Of a DNA stretch of 52,597 nt, positions 36,151-44,956 are shown in pieces (positions within the stretch are counted from its first letter, which is position 1; each line of letters opens with the position of its first letter). The position numbers were made by a program, and so were the translations under genes. The DNA is from Pseudomonas aylmerensis (GTDB taxonomy: Bacteria > Pseudomonadota > Gammaproteobacteria > Pseudomonadales > Pseudomonadaceae), in assembly GCF_001702265.1 (NCBI RefSeq), contig NZ_MAUE01000042.1, positions 1 to 52,597 of the forward strand, read 5' to 3'. The notes below the pieces were generated by a model. The model did no database searches and was not told the DNA's origin. It saw only the letters and a list, made by a program, of their open reading frames with translations.

Positions 36151-36258
36151 GGAACGCGTCCGCCACACGAAATTGCCTATCACACCAAGCCCGTCCGCCA
36201 CACACGCGTGCCTGTCAGAACGACTCCGTTTGTCACAACCGGCCCGTTCCCCACCGGG
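36151..36258. repeat. Decayed 18-bp array after the REP hairpin
   Basis: Reading on from the REP end in steps of 18 bp (36151, 36169, 36187, 36205, 36223, 36241), each unit keeps a C-rich core close to GCCCGTCCGCCACAC. The units at 36151 and 36187 are most alike. The period is the same as in the arrays at 21244 and 52177. Confidence 0.55.
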
Positions 36259-36326
36259 GAGTGCCTGCCTGAAAAATCTGGTTCTGCCGCGCTCAATTCC
36301 GTACCATTCCCGGCCTTATCCCCGCA

Positions 36327-37787
36327 ATGCCCTGGTACCTCATGAACCTCACCCGTCTGCGCGCCGATGCCCTGGCCGGCCTCACCACGTCTTTTGCGTT
36401 GCTGCCCGAATGCATCGCCTTTGCCCTGGTCGCCCACCTCAACCCGCTGATGGGCCTCTACGGCGCCTTTATCATCTGCACTCTCACGGCGCTGTTTGGC
36501 GGCCGGCCCGGCATGGTGTCGGGGGCGGCGGGCTCGATGGCGGTGGTGATCGTCGCGCTCGTGGTACAGCACGGCGTGGAGTACCTGCTGGCGACGGTGC
36601 TGCTGGGCGGCCTGATCATGGTCGCGTTCGGCCTGTTGCGCCTGGGCAAGCTGGTGCGCATGGTGCCGCACCCGGTGATGCTGGGGTTCGTCAACGGCCT
36701 GGCGATCATTATTGCGCTGGCGCAACTGGAACACTTCAAAAGCGGTGACACCTGGCTCAGCGGTACGCCGTTGTATGTGATGACCGGCCTGGTGCTGGTG
36801 ACCATGGCCATCGTCTACCTGCTGCCGCGCATAACGCGCGCCGTGCCGCCGGCCCTGGTGGCGATTCTCGGCGTGGGCCTGGCGGTGTACCTGCTCGGCC
36901 TGCCGACCCGCACCCTCGGCGACATGGCCCACATCGCCGGCGGCCTGCCGACCTTTGCCCTGCCGCAGATCCCCTGGACCCTGGAAACCCTCGGCATCAT
37001 CGCGCCCTACGCGTTCCTGATGGCCATGGTCGGCCTGCTGGAAACCCTGCTGACCTTGAACCTCACCGACGAAATCACCGAAAGCCGGGGCTACCCCGAC
37101 CGCGAAAGCGTGGCCCTGGGGGCGGCGAATATGGTCTCGGGCCTGTTCGGTGGCATGGGCGGTTGCGCGATGATCGGGCAAACCGTGATCAACCTCAGTT
37201 CTGGCGGGCGCGGGCGTTTTTCCGGGGTGTTCGCCGGGGTGATGATCCTGTTGTTCGTTCTGTTTCTGTCACCGCTGATCGAGCGGATCCCGCTGGCGGC
37301 GCTGGTGGGGGTGATGTTTGTGGTGTCCCAGCAGACCTTCGCCTGGGCGTCGCTGCGGGTCATCAACAAAGTGCCGTTCAATGACGTGCTGGTGATTCTC
37401 GCGGTGACGGTGATCACCGTGTTCACCGACCTGGCCACCGCCGTGCTGTGCGGCATCGTGATTGCCGCGCTGAATTTTGCCTGGCAACAGGCGCGGGAGT
37501 TGTATGCCGATGAGCACCTGGAGGCCGACGGCAGCAAGCTCTATCGCCTGCACGGCACCTTGTTCTTCGCCTCGACTACGCCATTCCTGAATCAATTCGA
37601 TCCAGCCAACGACCCGGCCGAGGTGACGCTGGACTGCCGTCACCTGAGCTTTGTCGACTATTCAGCGATTGCCGCGCTGATGACCCTGCGCGAGCGCTAC
37701 ATCAAGGCCGGCAAGCACCTGCGGGTGCTGCATTTGTCCGAGCGCTGCAAGAAGCTGCTCAAGCGCGCCAAGGTCCATCACGATTAA
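36327..37787 (+). CDS. SulP-family anion transporter with STAS domain
   Basis: The 486-residue protein has the SulP membrane core (LTTSFALLPECIAFALVAHLNPLMGLYGAFI at the start, about 10-14 helices) and a C-terminal cytoplasmic STAS domain (about 400-480: EVTLDCRHLSFVDYSAIAALMTL). SulP proteins carry sulfate, bicarbonate, dicarboxylates or similar anions with H+ or Na+. The substrate is not clear. Two starts are possible, 36327 and 36342 (MNLTRLRADAL); neither has a strong ribosome site. Its stop is 23 bp from the end of the convergent lprI-like gene. Confidence 0.88.
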   Translation: MPWYLMNLTRLRADALAGLTTSFALLPECIAFALVAHLNPLMGLYGAFIICTLTALFGGRPGMVSGAAGSMAVVIVALVVQHGVEYLLATVLLGGLIMVAFGLLRLGKLVRMVPHPVMLGFVNGLAIIIALAQLEHFKSGDTWLSGTPLYVMTGLVLVTMAIVYLLPRITRAVPPALVAILGVGLAVYLLGLPTRTLGDMAHIAGGLPTFALPQIPWTLETLGIIAPYAFLMAMVGLLETLLTLNLTDEITESRGYPDRESVALGAANMVSGLFGGMGGCAMIGQTVINLSSGGRGRFSGVFAGVMILLFVLFLSPLIERIPLAALVGVMFVVSQQTFAWASLRVINKVPFNDVLVILAVTVITVFTDLATAVLCGIVIAALNFAWQQARELYADEHLEADGSKLYRLHGTLFFASTTPFLNQFDPANDPAEVTLDCRHLSFVDYSAIAALMTLRERYIKAGKHLRVLHLSERCKKLLKRAKVHHD

Positions 37788-37810
37788 CCTGCCGGCTTCT
37801 ACAAGGGGAA

Positions 37811-38191
37811 TTATGGCCCGACCAGGTCTTCGAGTTCCTGGGCGCGGGTCTGGGTCATGTCCAGCACGCAGCCGGAGCCATTGACCTGGTCGATCGTGCC
37901 GCCGGTGGCACTGCCGGCGAAGGCACAATTGGCGTCGCGGTATTTTATCCACAGGCGCTGCACGTCCTGCAGCTGCTGTTTGCGCGCGCCTTCCTGGGCG
38001 GCGAGGGCGGTCTTGTAGGCGCGGTTCAGGCGATCGTCCTGCACCTTGGCTTCCTTGGCGTTGCAACCGACCATGTCGGCGGTCGTGTTGGCGCCGTCCA
38101 TGCATTTTTTCAGCGCCGCGTTATCGGCGGCCGAGGCAGCGCCGCACAAGGTCAGAAACAGCGCGCCGGCGGCGAGGGAGGTGCGAATCAT
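37811..38191 (-). CDS. LprI/DUF1311-family periplasmic protein
   Basis: The 126-residue protein begins with a signal peptide (MIRTSLAAGALFLTLCGAASA). The mature part is the LprI-like domain: helical, with LNRAYKTALAAQEGARKQQLQDVQRLWIKYRDANC and four cysteines in conserved places. Some members inhibit lysozyme; for this one it is only a family hint. The ATG at 38191 is chosen because the signal peptide then starts properly; the frame opens further upstream. Confidence 0.82.
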   Translation of the reverse strand: MIRTSLAAGALFLTLCGAASAADNAALKKCMDGANTTADMVGCNAKEAKVQDDRLNRAYKTALAAQEGARKQQLQDVQRLWIKYRDANCAFAGSATGGTIDQVNGSGCVLDMTQTRAQELEDLVGP

Positions 38192-38355
38192 GGTCGATTT
38201 TCCTGGGCATGAGTGGATGCGCATTCTATGACTCAACGCCCGCCCCTGAGTTTCCGGCAGTTGCTGATCTTCATGTAAGAACACACCTTGAATTTTCATG
38301 CGTGCGTGTCGGGCATATCCCAACGCGACAGCACGTGTCTGTGGGCGAAAATTAC

Positions 38356-38372
38356 TTTCATAAAATTTGAAA
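38356..38372. promoter_or_regulatory. TTTCA-N7-TGAAA operator before the GntP gene
   Basis: A perfect 5-bp inverted repeat with an AT-rich centre (TAAAATT) lies about 70 bp before the permease start. Operators built of TGAAA/TTTCA halves are common for RpiR/MurR-type regulators, and such a gene is second in this operon, so autoregulation is likely. Confidence 0.5.
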
Positions 38373-38439
38373 ATGCTCCTCGGTAATGATTTATGAGTTT
38401 CACAACCAATTCGACGTGACCCTTTCCGAGGAGTACCGC

Positions 38440-39789
38440 ATGGCCGCATTACCGGGCTTTGGGCTATTGGCATACGCTGCCATTGCCATCATTGCATTGA
38501 TCGTGCTGATTGCACGTTACCGACTCAACCCGTTTATCGTCATCACCCTGGTGTCCATCGGCCTCGCGCTGATGGCCGGGATGCCGGCGGACACCATCAT
38601 GGGGTCTTATGAGGCGGGTGTCGGCAAGACGCTGGGGCACATCGCCCTGGTGGTGGCGCTGGGCACCATGCTCGGCAAGATGATGGCCGAATCCGGCGGC
38701 GCCGAGCAGGTGGCGCGCACGCTGATCAACCGCTTCGGCGAGCGCAATGCCCACTGGGCCATGGTGTGCATCGCCTTCCTGGTGGGGCTGCCGCTGTTTT
38801 TCGAGGTCGGTTTTGTGCTGCTGGTGCCGATCGCCTTTACCGTGGCGCGGCGCGTGGGCGTGTCGATCCTGATGGTCGGGCTGCCGATGGTCGCCGGCTT
38901 GTCGGTGGTGCATGCGCTGGTGCCGCCGCACCCGGCGGCGATGATGGCGGTGCTGGCCTATAACGCATCGGTGGGGCAGACCGTGCTCTACGCGATCCTC
39001 ATCGGCATCCCGACGGCGATCATCGCCGGTCCCGTGTATGCCAAATTCATCGTGCCGCGTATTCATCTGTCGGCGGAAAACCCGCTGGAACGCCAGTTCA
39101 TCGAGCGCGAGCCTCGCGAGCGTTTGCCGAGCTTTGCGCTGACCATGGGTACCATCCTGTTGCCGGTGGTGCTGATGATGATCGGCGGTTGGGCCAACGT
39201 CATTTCCACCCCGGGCACCGGGTTCAACCAATTCCTGTTGTTTATCGGCAACTCGGTGATCGCCCTGCTGGTGGCGACCCTGGTGAGCTTCTGGACCCTG
39301 GGCCTGGCGCAAGGCTTCAACCGCGAGTCGATCCTCAAGTTCACCAATGAATGCCTGGCGCCGACCGCGAGCATCACCTTGCTGGTGGGCGCGGGCGGTG
39401 GCCTGAACCGGATCCTTGTGGATGCAGGCGTCACCAATGAAATCCTTGGCCTGGCCCATGCGTTCCAGTTGTCGCCGCTGGTGATGGGGTGGCTGTTTGC
39501 AGCCCTGATGCGCATTGCCACGGGTTCGGCCACGGTGGCCATGACCACCGCATCCGGCGTGGTAGCGCCGGTTGCCCTGGGAATGGGTTATCCACACCCT
39601 GAATTGCTGGTGCTGGCCACCGGTGCGGGTTCGGTAATCTTTTCCCACGTCAACGACGGCGGCTTCTGGCTGATCAAGGAATACTTCAATATGACGGTGA
39701 TCCAGACCTTCAAGACCTGGACCGTATTGGAGACCCTGATTTCGGTGGTCGCCTTCGGTCTCACGTATGGTCTGTCCTGCATTTTGTAA
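38440..39789 (+). CDS. GntP-family permease
   Basis: The 449-residue membrane protein has about 12 to 14 helices with GntP signatures: GKTLGHIALVVALGTMLGKMM near 64, FFEVGFVLLVPIAF, and SATVAMTTASGVVAP near 365. Most members are H+ symporters for gluconate, but the family also moves D-serine (DsdX) and other small acids. Because it is in one operon with a D-aminoacylase, I infer an N-acyl-D-amino acid or D-amino acid as cargo. GAGGAG lies before the ATG at 38440. Confidence 0.87.
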   Translation: MAALPGFGLLAYAAIAIIALIVLIARYRLNPFIVITLVSIGLALMAGMPADTIMGSYEAGVGKTLGHIALVVALGTMLGKMMAESGGAEQVARTLINRFGERNAHWAMVCIAFLVGLPLFFEVGFVLLVPIAFTVARRVGVSILMVGLPMVAGLSVVHALVPPHPAAMMAVLAYNASVGQTVLYAILIGIPTAIIAGPVYAKFIVPRIHLSAENPLERQFIEREPRERLPSFALTMGTILLPVVLMMIGGWANVISTPGTGFNQFLLFIGNSVIALLVATLVSFWTLGLAQGFNRESILKFTNECLAPTASITLLVGAGGGLNRILVDAGVTNEILGLAHAFQLSPLVMGWLFAALMRIATGSATVAMTTASGVVAPVALGMGYPHPELLVLATGAGSVIFSHVNDGGFWLIKEYFNMTVIQTFKTWTVLETLISVVAFGLTYGLSCIL

Positions 39790-39801
39790 CCCGGAGACCC
39801 C

Positions 39802-40662
39802 ATGGACATCCTCTACCAGATCCGCGCCCGCCAGGATTCCTTCAGCGCCGGCGAAGGGCGTATCGCCAGGCTGATGCTTGAGGATGTGGCATTTGCCGCG
39901 TCGGCCAGCCTGGAAGAGTTGTCCCAGCGGGCCGAAGTCAGCACCGCAACCTTGTCGCGGTTTGCGCGCAGTGTCGGCTGTCGCGACTTGCGCGATCTGC
40001 GCCTGCAGCTGGCCCAGGCCAGTGGTGTCGGCAGTCGCTTCCTGGACCCGGCGGGGCTGCCCGAGCAGTCGGCGTTTCATCGGCAGATACTCGGCGATAT
40101 CGAAACGACGTTGCGTCAGCATTTGTCGGGGTTCAACCAGGCGAGTTTTGTCGATGCGGTCAACCTGCTCGGCAAGGCGCGGATGATTCACGCCTTCGGC
40201 ATGGGCGGCCCATCGAGCCTGTGCAGCGACGAGTTGCAGGTGCGCCTGGTGCGCCTGGGGTACCCGATTGCTGCCAGCCATGACCCGGTGATGATGCGGG
40301 TCACGGCCGCGACGCTGGGGCCCGAACAGGCACTGATCGTCTGCTCGCTGACCGGCCTCACGCCCGAGTTGCTGGAGGTGGTGAAGCTGGCGCGCAACTA
40401 TGACGCGCGCATCGTCGCTATCACCCTGGCCGATTCTCCACTGGCCGAATTGGCGGATGTCCTGCTGCCGCTGCAACCGGCCGAAACCAGTTTTATCTAC
40501 AAACCCACGGCGGCGCGCTACGGAATGCTGCTGGCCATCGACCTGCTCGCCACCGAGCTGGCGCTGGCCATGCCGGACGACAACCAGGAACGCCTGCGCC
40601 GGATCAAGCTGGCCCTGGACGATTATCGCGGCGGCCCTGACAGCCTGCCGCTTGGAGACTGA
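39802..40662 (+). CDS. RpiR/MurR-family transcriptional regulator
   Basis: The 286-residue protein has an N-terminal HTH_6 domain (LEELSQRAEVSTATLSRFARSVGCRDLRDLRLQLAQ, about 37-72) and a C-terminal SIS domain (about 120-250: ARMIHAFGMGGPSSLCSDELQVRL) that normally binds a phosphosugar or other small ligand. It starts 12 bp after the permease stop and ends one base before the D-aminoacylase start, so the three genes form one operon. It probably represses the operon through the 38356 operator until substrate appears. Confidence 0.88.
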   Translation: MDILYQIRARQDSFSAGEGRIARLMLEDVAFAASASLEELSQRAEVSTATLSRFARSVGCRDLRDLRLQLAQASGVGSRFLDPAGLPEQSAFHRQILGDIETTLRQHLSGFNQASFVDAVNLLGKARMIHAFGMGGPSSLCSDELQVRLVRLGYPIAASHDPVMMRVTAATLGPEQALIVCSLTGLTPELLEVVKLARNYDARIVAITLADSPLAELADVLLPLQPAETSFIYKPTAARYGMLLAIDLLATELALAMPDDNQERLRRIKLALDDYRGGPDSLPLGD

Positions 40663-40663
40663 T

Positions 40664-42127
40664 ATGAAGTACGACACGCTGATTCGCCAGGCGCTGATCA
40701 TCGATGGCAGCAACACCGAAGGCTATGTTGCCGATGTGGGGCTGCGCGACGGGCGCATCGCAACGATCGGCGATTTGTCGGCAGCACGCGCCGAGCATGA
40801 AATCGAGGCCGCGGGCCGGGTGCTGGCACCGGGTTTCATCGACGTGCACACCCACGATGACACGGTGGTGATCCGCCAGCCGCAGATGCTGCCCAAGCTC
40901 AGCCAGGGTGTGACCACGGTGATCGTCGGCAACTGTGGCATCAGTGCGTCGCCGGTGAGCCTGCGCGCCGCGCCGCCGGACCCGATGAACCTGTTGGGCA
41001 CGCGTGAAGCCTTCGCCTATCCGCGTTTTATCGACTACCGCCTGGCGGTCGAAAACGCTCACCCGGCCGTCAACGTCGCCGCGCTGATCGGCCACACGGC
41101 GCTGCGCAGCAACCATATGGACGATCTGCACCGCACCGCCACGCCCGGTGAAATCGCGCACATGCGGGCGCAGTTGCAGGAAAGTCTCGAAGCCGGCGCG
41201 CTGGGCTTATCCACAGGCCTGGCCTACGCCAGTGCGTTCGATGCCGAGACCGATGAAGTGCTGCAACTGAGTGAAGAACTGACGGCCTTCGGTGCGGTGT
41301 ACACCACCCATCTGCGCAGCGAATTCGAGCCGGTGCTGGAGGCGATGGACGAGGCTTTCCTGATCGGCCGGCATGCCAAGGCGCCGGTGATCATTTCCCA
41401 CCTCAAATGCGCCGGTGCCGGTAACTGGGGGCGTAGTCCACAGCTGTTGGCGGCGCTGGAGCTGGCGGCGAAAACCCACCCGGTGGGCTGTGATTGTTAT
41501 CCCTATGCGGCGAGTTCTTCGACCCTGGACCTCAAGCAAGTCACCGATGCGTTTCGCATCACCATCACCTGGTCCACGCCGCATCCGGAAATGGGCGGGC
41601 GTGACTTGCAGGACATCGCTGCCGAGTGGGACGTTTCGCTGATGGACGCGGCGCGTCGCCTGCAACCGGCAGGGGCGGTGTACTACGGGATGGATGAAGC
41701 GGATGTACGACGCATCCTTGCGCATCCGCTGTCGATGGTGGGGTCGGACGGTTTGCCCGAAGACCCGTTTCCGCACCCGCGTTTATGGGGCGCGTTTCCA
41801 CGGGTGCTGGGGCATTTCAGCCGTGACGTGGGGTTGTTTCCACTGCACACGGCGGTGCACAAAATGACCGGGTTGTCGGCGGCGCGTTTTGGCCTGGCTG
41901 AGCGCGGTGAAATCCGTGAAGGGTATTGGGCTGACCTGGTGTTGTTCGATCCCCTGCAGGTGCGCGATGTGGCGGACTTCAAAGCCCCGCAACGTGCCGC
42001 CGAGGGCATTGACGGTGTGTGGGTCAATGGCGTGCTGAGCTACAGCGACGGGCAGGCCAATGGTCAGCGGCCGGGACGGTTTTTGGCGCGCAGCGGGGAT
42101 TTGCGCGGCGGGTTTTCGTCTCTATAG
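40664..42127 (+). CDS. N-acyl-D-amino acid deacylase (D-aminoacylase)
   Basis: The 487-residue amidohydrolase removes the acyl group from N-acyl-D-amino acids, giving a D-amino acid and a fatty or acetic acid. Metal-site residues are visible: H62 and H64 (DVHTHDD), C91 (GNCGIS), the histidines of TTHLRSE and IISHLKC, and D362 (GSDGLP), the pattern of Alcaligenes D-aminoacylase. GGAGA lies before the ATG at 40664. The frame is open upstream but overlaps the regulator gene. Preferred acyl chain and side chain cannot be read. Confidence 0.9.
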   Translation: MKYDTLIRQALIIDGSNTEGYVADVGLRDGRIATIGDLSAARAEHEIEAAGRVLAPGFIDVHTHDDTVVIRQPQMLPKLSQGVTTVIVGNCGISASPVSLRAAPPDPMNLLGTREAFAYPRFIDYRLAVENAHPAVNVAALIGHTALRSNHMDDLHRTATPGEIAHMRAQLQESLEAGALGLSTGLAYASAFDAETDEVLQLSEELTAFGAVYTTHLRSEFEPVLEAMDEAFLIGRHAKAPVIISHLKCAGAGNWGRSPQLLAALELAAKTHPVGCDCYPYAASSSTLDLKQVTDAFRITITWSTPHPEMGGRDLQDIAAEWDVSLMDAARRLQPAGAVYYGMDEADVRRILAHPLSMVGSDGLPEDPFPHPRLWGAFPRVLGHFSRDVGLFPLHTAVHKMTGLSAARFGLAERGEIREGYWADLVLFDPLQVRDVADFKAPQRAAEGIDGVWVNGVLSYSDGQANGQRPGRFLARSGDLRGGFSSL

Positions 42128-42156
42128 TGGGCGATCTCATACACGGAGCGAGCGCA

Positions 42157-42525
42157 ATGCACTTAGGAAAAGTCACCCCCATCCTGCGGATCTTCGACGA
42201 GGCCAAGGCGTTGGAGTTTTACGTCGATTTCCTCGGGTTCAAGGTGGATTGGCAGCATCGCTTCGAAGCGAATTTCCCGCTGTATTTGCAGGTGTCGTTG
42301 GGCGACTGCGTGCTGCATCTGTCCGAACACCACGGCGATGCTTCGCCCGGCTCGGCGGTGCGGATTCAGGCGCAGGGCGTGGACGCTTACCAGCAGCAAT
42401 TGCTGGCCAAGGATTATCGGTATGCCAAGCCTGGGGTTGAAGCAACGCCTTGGGGCTCGCGGGAGATGAGCATCGGCGACCCATTTGGCAATCGGCTGGT
42501 GTTTGTCGAGGAAGGCGAGGGCTGA
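42157..42525 (+). CDS. VOC-superfamily (glyoxalase/bleomycin-resistance-like) protein
   Basis: The 122-residue protein is a single-domain vicinal-oxygen-chelate fold: PILRIFDEAKALEFYVDFLGFKVDW at the N-terminus, then LGDCVLHLSEHHGD, and the closing MSIGDPFGNRLVFVEEG. This form is seen in bleomycin-binding and glyoxalase-like proteins; the substrate is unknown. GGAG lies upstream of the ATG at 42157. It is followed by its own terminator. Confidence 0.82.
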   Translation: MHLGKVTPILRIFDEAKALEFYVDFLGFKVDWQHRFEANFPLYLQVSLGDCVLHLSEHHGDASPGSAVRIQAQGVDAYQQQLLAKDYRYAKPGVEATPWGSREMSIGDPFGNRLVFVEEGEG

Positions 42526-42544
42526 TCGGTCAATCGCAGGCAAT

Positions 42545-42574
42545 AAAAAACCGCCTGGGTAGGCGGTTTTTTTT
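42545..42574 (+). terminator. Terminator of the VOC gene
   Basis: AAAAAACCGCC pairs with GGCGGTTTTTTTT around TGGGTA. Confidence 0.92.
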
Positions 42575-42639
42575 GCAATCCCAGTGAGTGGCTGGGGTTG
42601 CTATCTAAAAAGACGCAATCAACCCGCAGACGGATACTA

Positions 42640-42755
42640 GGCCGGTTATGTAATCACGCCACTAATCACGTGTGGACATTCCTGCGGGACAGCTTCGATG
42701 ACCTCTAAGGTCTGAGAAGTGGAGCCGCCTCGGCTTAAACCGAGGCGGCTTTTTG
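42640..42755 (+). ncRNA. Candidate small RNA with its own terminator
   Basis: The VOC gene already ends in a terminator at 42545-42574, and the next gene is on the other strand. Yet a second strong + strand terminator lies at 42723-42755. The span between has no reading frame but has further hairpins (for example GACCT-CTA-AGGTC at 42700-42712), and a -10-like GGATACTA at 42632-42639 that resembles RpoS promoters. A transcript of about 110 nt is the simplest explanation. Size and promoter type recall RgsA (P16) of Pseudomonas; I cannot confirm identity. Confidence 0.55.
42723..42755 (+). terminator. Strong terminator of the candidate small RNA
   Basis: AGCCGCCTCGG / CCGAGGCGGCT is an 11-bp perfect stem with a 6-nt loop (CTTAAA) and TTTTT behind it. 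No T-run exists for the opposite strand, so it serves a + strand transcript. Confidence 0.92.
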
Positions 42756-42759
42756 TTGC

Positions 42760-44679
42760 TTAAACCCGGAAGTGACTGACCATCTGCTGCAATTGGCTGC
42801 CCAAACGCGCCAGCTCAACGCTGGACTTGGCCGTCTCGTCGCTCGCCGTTGCAGTCTGCTCCGACACATCACGCACGTTGACAATGCTGCGGCTGATCTC
42901 TTCCGCAACGGCGCTCTGCTGTTCGGCGGCGGCGGCGATCTGCTGGTTCATCGACTGGATATTCGACACCGTGCGGGTGATGTTCTCCAGCGACACGCCG
43001 GCCTTGCGCGTCAGCTCGACGCTGCTGTCGGTGAGGCTGCGGCTGTTGTTCATCACATTGGCGACTTGCTGGGTGCCGTTCTGCAAACCGGCCACCAGGC
43101 CTTCGATTTCCTCGGTGGATTTCTGTGTGCGCTGGGCCAGGCCACGCACTTCATCGGCCACCACGGCAAAGCCGCGACCGGCTTCACCGGCACGCGCCGC
43201 TTCAATCGCGGCGTTGAGGGCGAGCAGGTTGGTCTGTTCGGCTACGGCCTTGATCACGTCCATTACGCTGCCAATCTTGTTGCTCTCTTGCTGCAGGTGC
43301 GTCATCGCGTCGGTGGAGCGCGCTACTTCGGTGGCCAGGCGCTCGATCTGGGCGATGGCTTCCGCCACGACCTTGTCGCCTTCGCGGGCCTGGCCGTCGG
43401 CTTCGGAAGCCGCCTGGGAGGCTTGCTCGGCATTGCGCGCCACTTCCTGCACGGTGGCGGTCATTTCATGCATCGCGGTGGCGACCTGGTCGGTCTCGAT
43501 CTTCTGGCTGTTTACGCCGGCGCTGGTCTGCTCGGTCACGGCCGACAGCTCTTCGGCGGCGCTGGCGATCTGGGTGACGCCATCACGAATGCCGCTGATC
43601 AGCTCGCGCAGGGTCGTGCCCATGCGCTGGATGCCTTGTTGCAACACGCCGAGTTCATCGCGGCGGGTCACCTGGATGTTGTGGCTCAGGTCGCCGGAAG
43701 CGATGCGCTCCACCACGGCCAGGGTTTCCTGCAAGGGTCGGGTGATCTGGCGGGTGATCACCAGGGCGGCAATGACACCGACCAGCAGCGCCAGCAACGT
43801 GCTGATCAATTGCAGGCTGCGGGCCTGGGCGCTTTCGGCGTCACGGCGATCCAGCTGGATGTCGTACAGCTTGTCGCTGATGGTGACAATGTCGGCGCCT
43901 TGGGTGGTCATTTCGGCGCGGGCGGCGACGATGTTGGCGTTGGCAGCCTTGTAGTTCTGCACGGCGCTGCGGTAGTCGCCCAGGGCGGTTTCCAGCGCGC
44001 TCAACGCGCTTTGCTGGCCGGCACCGAAAACGGCGCTGAGGCCCTTCAGGCCGTTGATGGCTTTTTCGATTTGTGCGGCGGCGCGGGCTTCGGTTTCCGC
44101 GTTGACGTTGCCGGTGTAGCCGCGCACTTCGTAGCGGGCCAACTGGAATTGCATCTTGGCATCGGCGACGGCCTGGAACTGGGCCAGGTGCTCGGAGCTG
44201 TCCGGGGCTTGCTTCACGCTGGTTTCCAGCGCGTTGATTTGTGCATTGGCGATGTCGGCCTTTTCGCCCATCAGCTGGCGAGAGGCATTACCGTTACGGT
44301 AGGCCTCGCGCATTTTGTTCAACGACTGCTGGTAGGCGGTGATGATGTTTTTCTGCTCGGTGAGCAGCTTGCGGTTTTCCGGGCTCTTGAAGCTGTCCAG
44401 CAGTTTCTGCTGCTGAGCCGTGAACGCGTCCAGGTTGGTCTGTACGTTCTGGGCCACGGCTTCGTCGCCGTTGGCGAGCATGTACTGCAGGCGCACGATC
44501 CGCAGTTTGGTCAGCGACGCATTGAGCTGGGTGATGTCGCTCATCCAGTTGCTGCGGTCGATCAGGCCGCCCAGGCTGGTCCAGCCGGTCAGGGCCAGGA
44601 TTGACGTGAGGACCAGCACCAGGCCGAAGCCCAGGCCGAGTTTGAGATTGACGCTAATGTTGCCGAACCAGCTGTTCAT
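42760..44679 (-). CDS. Methyl-accepting chemotaxis protein with HBM-type sensor
   Basis: The 639-residue chemoreceptor has a first transmembrane helix (about 11-33), a long all-helical periplasmic region of about 250 residues, a second helix (about 283-307), HAMP (TRQITRPLQETLAVVERIASGDLS), and the signalling hairpin EQTNLLALNAAIEAARAGEA that contacts CheA/CheW. The periplasmic size and helical content fit the HBM (helical bimodular) domain, as in P. putida McpS (also 639 residues), which senses TCA-cycle acids. The ligand here is an inference. GGAG lies before the ATG at 44679. The 277-bp gap upstream shows no convincing FliA promoter. Confidence 0.9.
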   Translation of the reverse strand: MNSWFGNISVNLKLGLGFGLVLVLTSILALTGWTSLGGLIDRSNWMSDITQLNASLTKLRIVRLQYMLANGDEAVAQNVQTNLDAFTAQQQKLLDSFKSPENRKLLTEQKNIITAYQQSLNKMREAYRNGNASRQLMGEKADIANAQINALETSVKQAPDSSEHLAQFQAVADAKMQFQLARYEVRGYTGNVNAETEARAAAQIEKAINGLKGLSAVFGAGQQSALSALETALGDYRSAVQNYKAANANIVAARAEMTTQGADIVTISDKLYDIQLDRRDAESAQARSLQLISTLLALLVGVIAALVITRQITRPLQETLAVVERIASGDLSHNIQVTRRDELGVLQQGIQRMGTTLRELISGIRDGVTQIASAAEELSAVTEQTSAGVNSQKIETDQVATAMHEMTATVQEVARNAEQASQAASEADGQAREGDKVVAEAIAQIERLATEVARSTDAMTHLQQESNKIGSVMDVIKAVAEQTNLLALNAAIEAARAGEAGRGFAVVADEVRGLAQRTQKSTEEIEGLVAGLQNGTQQVANVMNNSRSLTDSSVELTRKAGVSLENITRTVSNIQSMNQQIAAAAEQQSAVAEEISRSIVNVRDVSEQTATASDETAKSSVELARLGSQLQQMVSHFRV

Positions 44680-44956
44680 CGAATGCTCCGCAAAAATTGA
44701 TGTCTGTCTGCTGGACGGTGTTGTTCTTTGAGCCAGCCAAGTTGTGTAGGGCTGTATCGGCGGGGGGCAAGGAATCTGAACCTTTATTCGTAAGCCGATA
44801 GGCATCGCCGCCGCATAACCGACCAGCGGCGCTCGGTCGGCGGGCTGCGCGCGGCTCATCCCGGACTGACATTCTGTGCTAGTCTGCTGGCCCTTTTAGT
44901 TTCGGGCAGTGCAGGAAAACAGTGTTTTCAGCCCTGCCCTACAGCGGAGCCTCTTC

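Noticed and set aside
38464..40716. A 750-codon open frame on the minus strand opposite the GntP and RpiR genes, and other long antisense frames (inside recB, mmsA, both permeases and the chemoreceptor)
   Set aside because: They lie fully opposite well-recognised genes, have His/Gln/Arg-rich nonsense composition and no known domain. High GC content makes stop codons rare on the opposite strand.
44740..44790. FliA (sigma-28) promoter before the chemoreceptor: TAAA and GCCGATA on the minus strand
   Set aside because: The boxes are 21 bp apart instead of about 15, so the match is probably chance.
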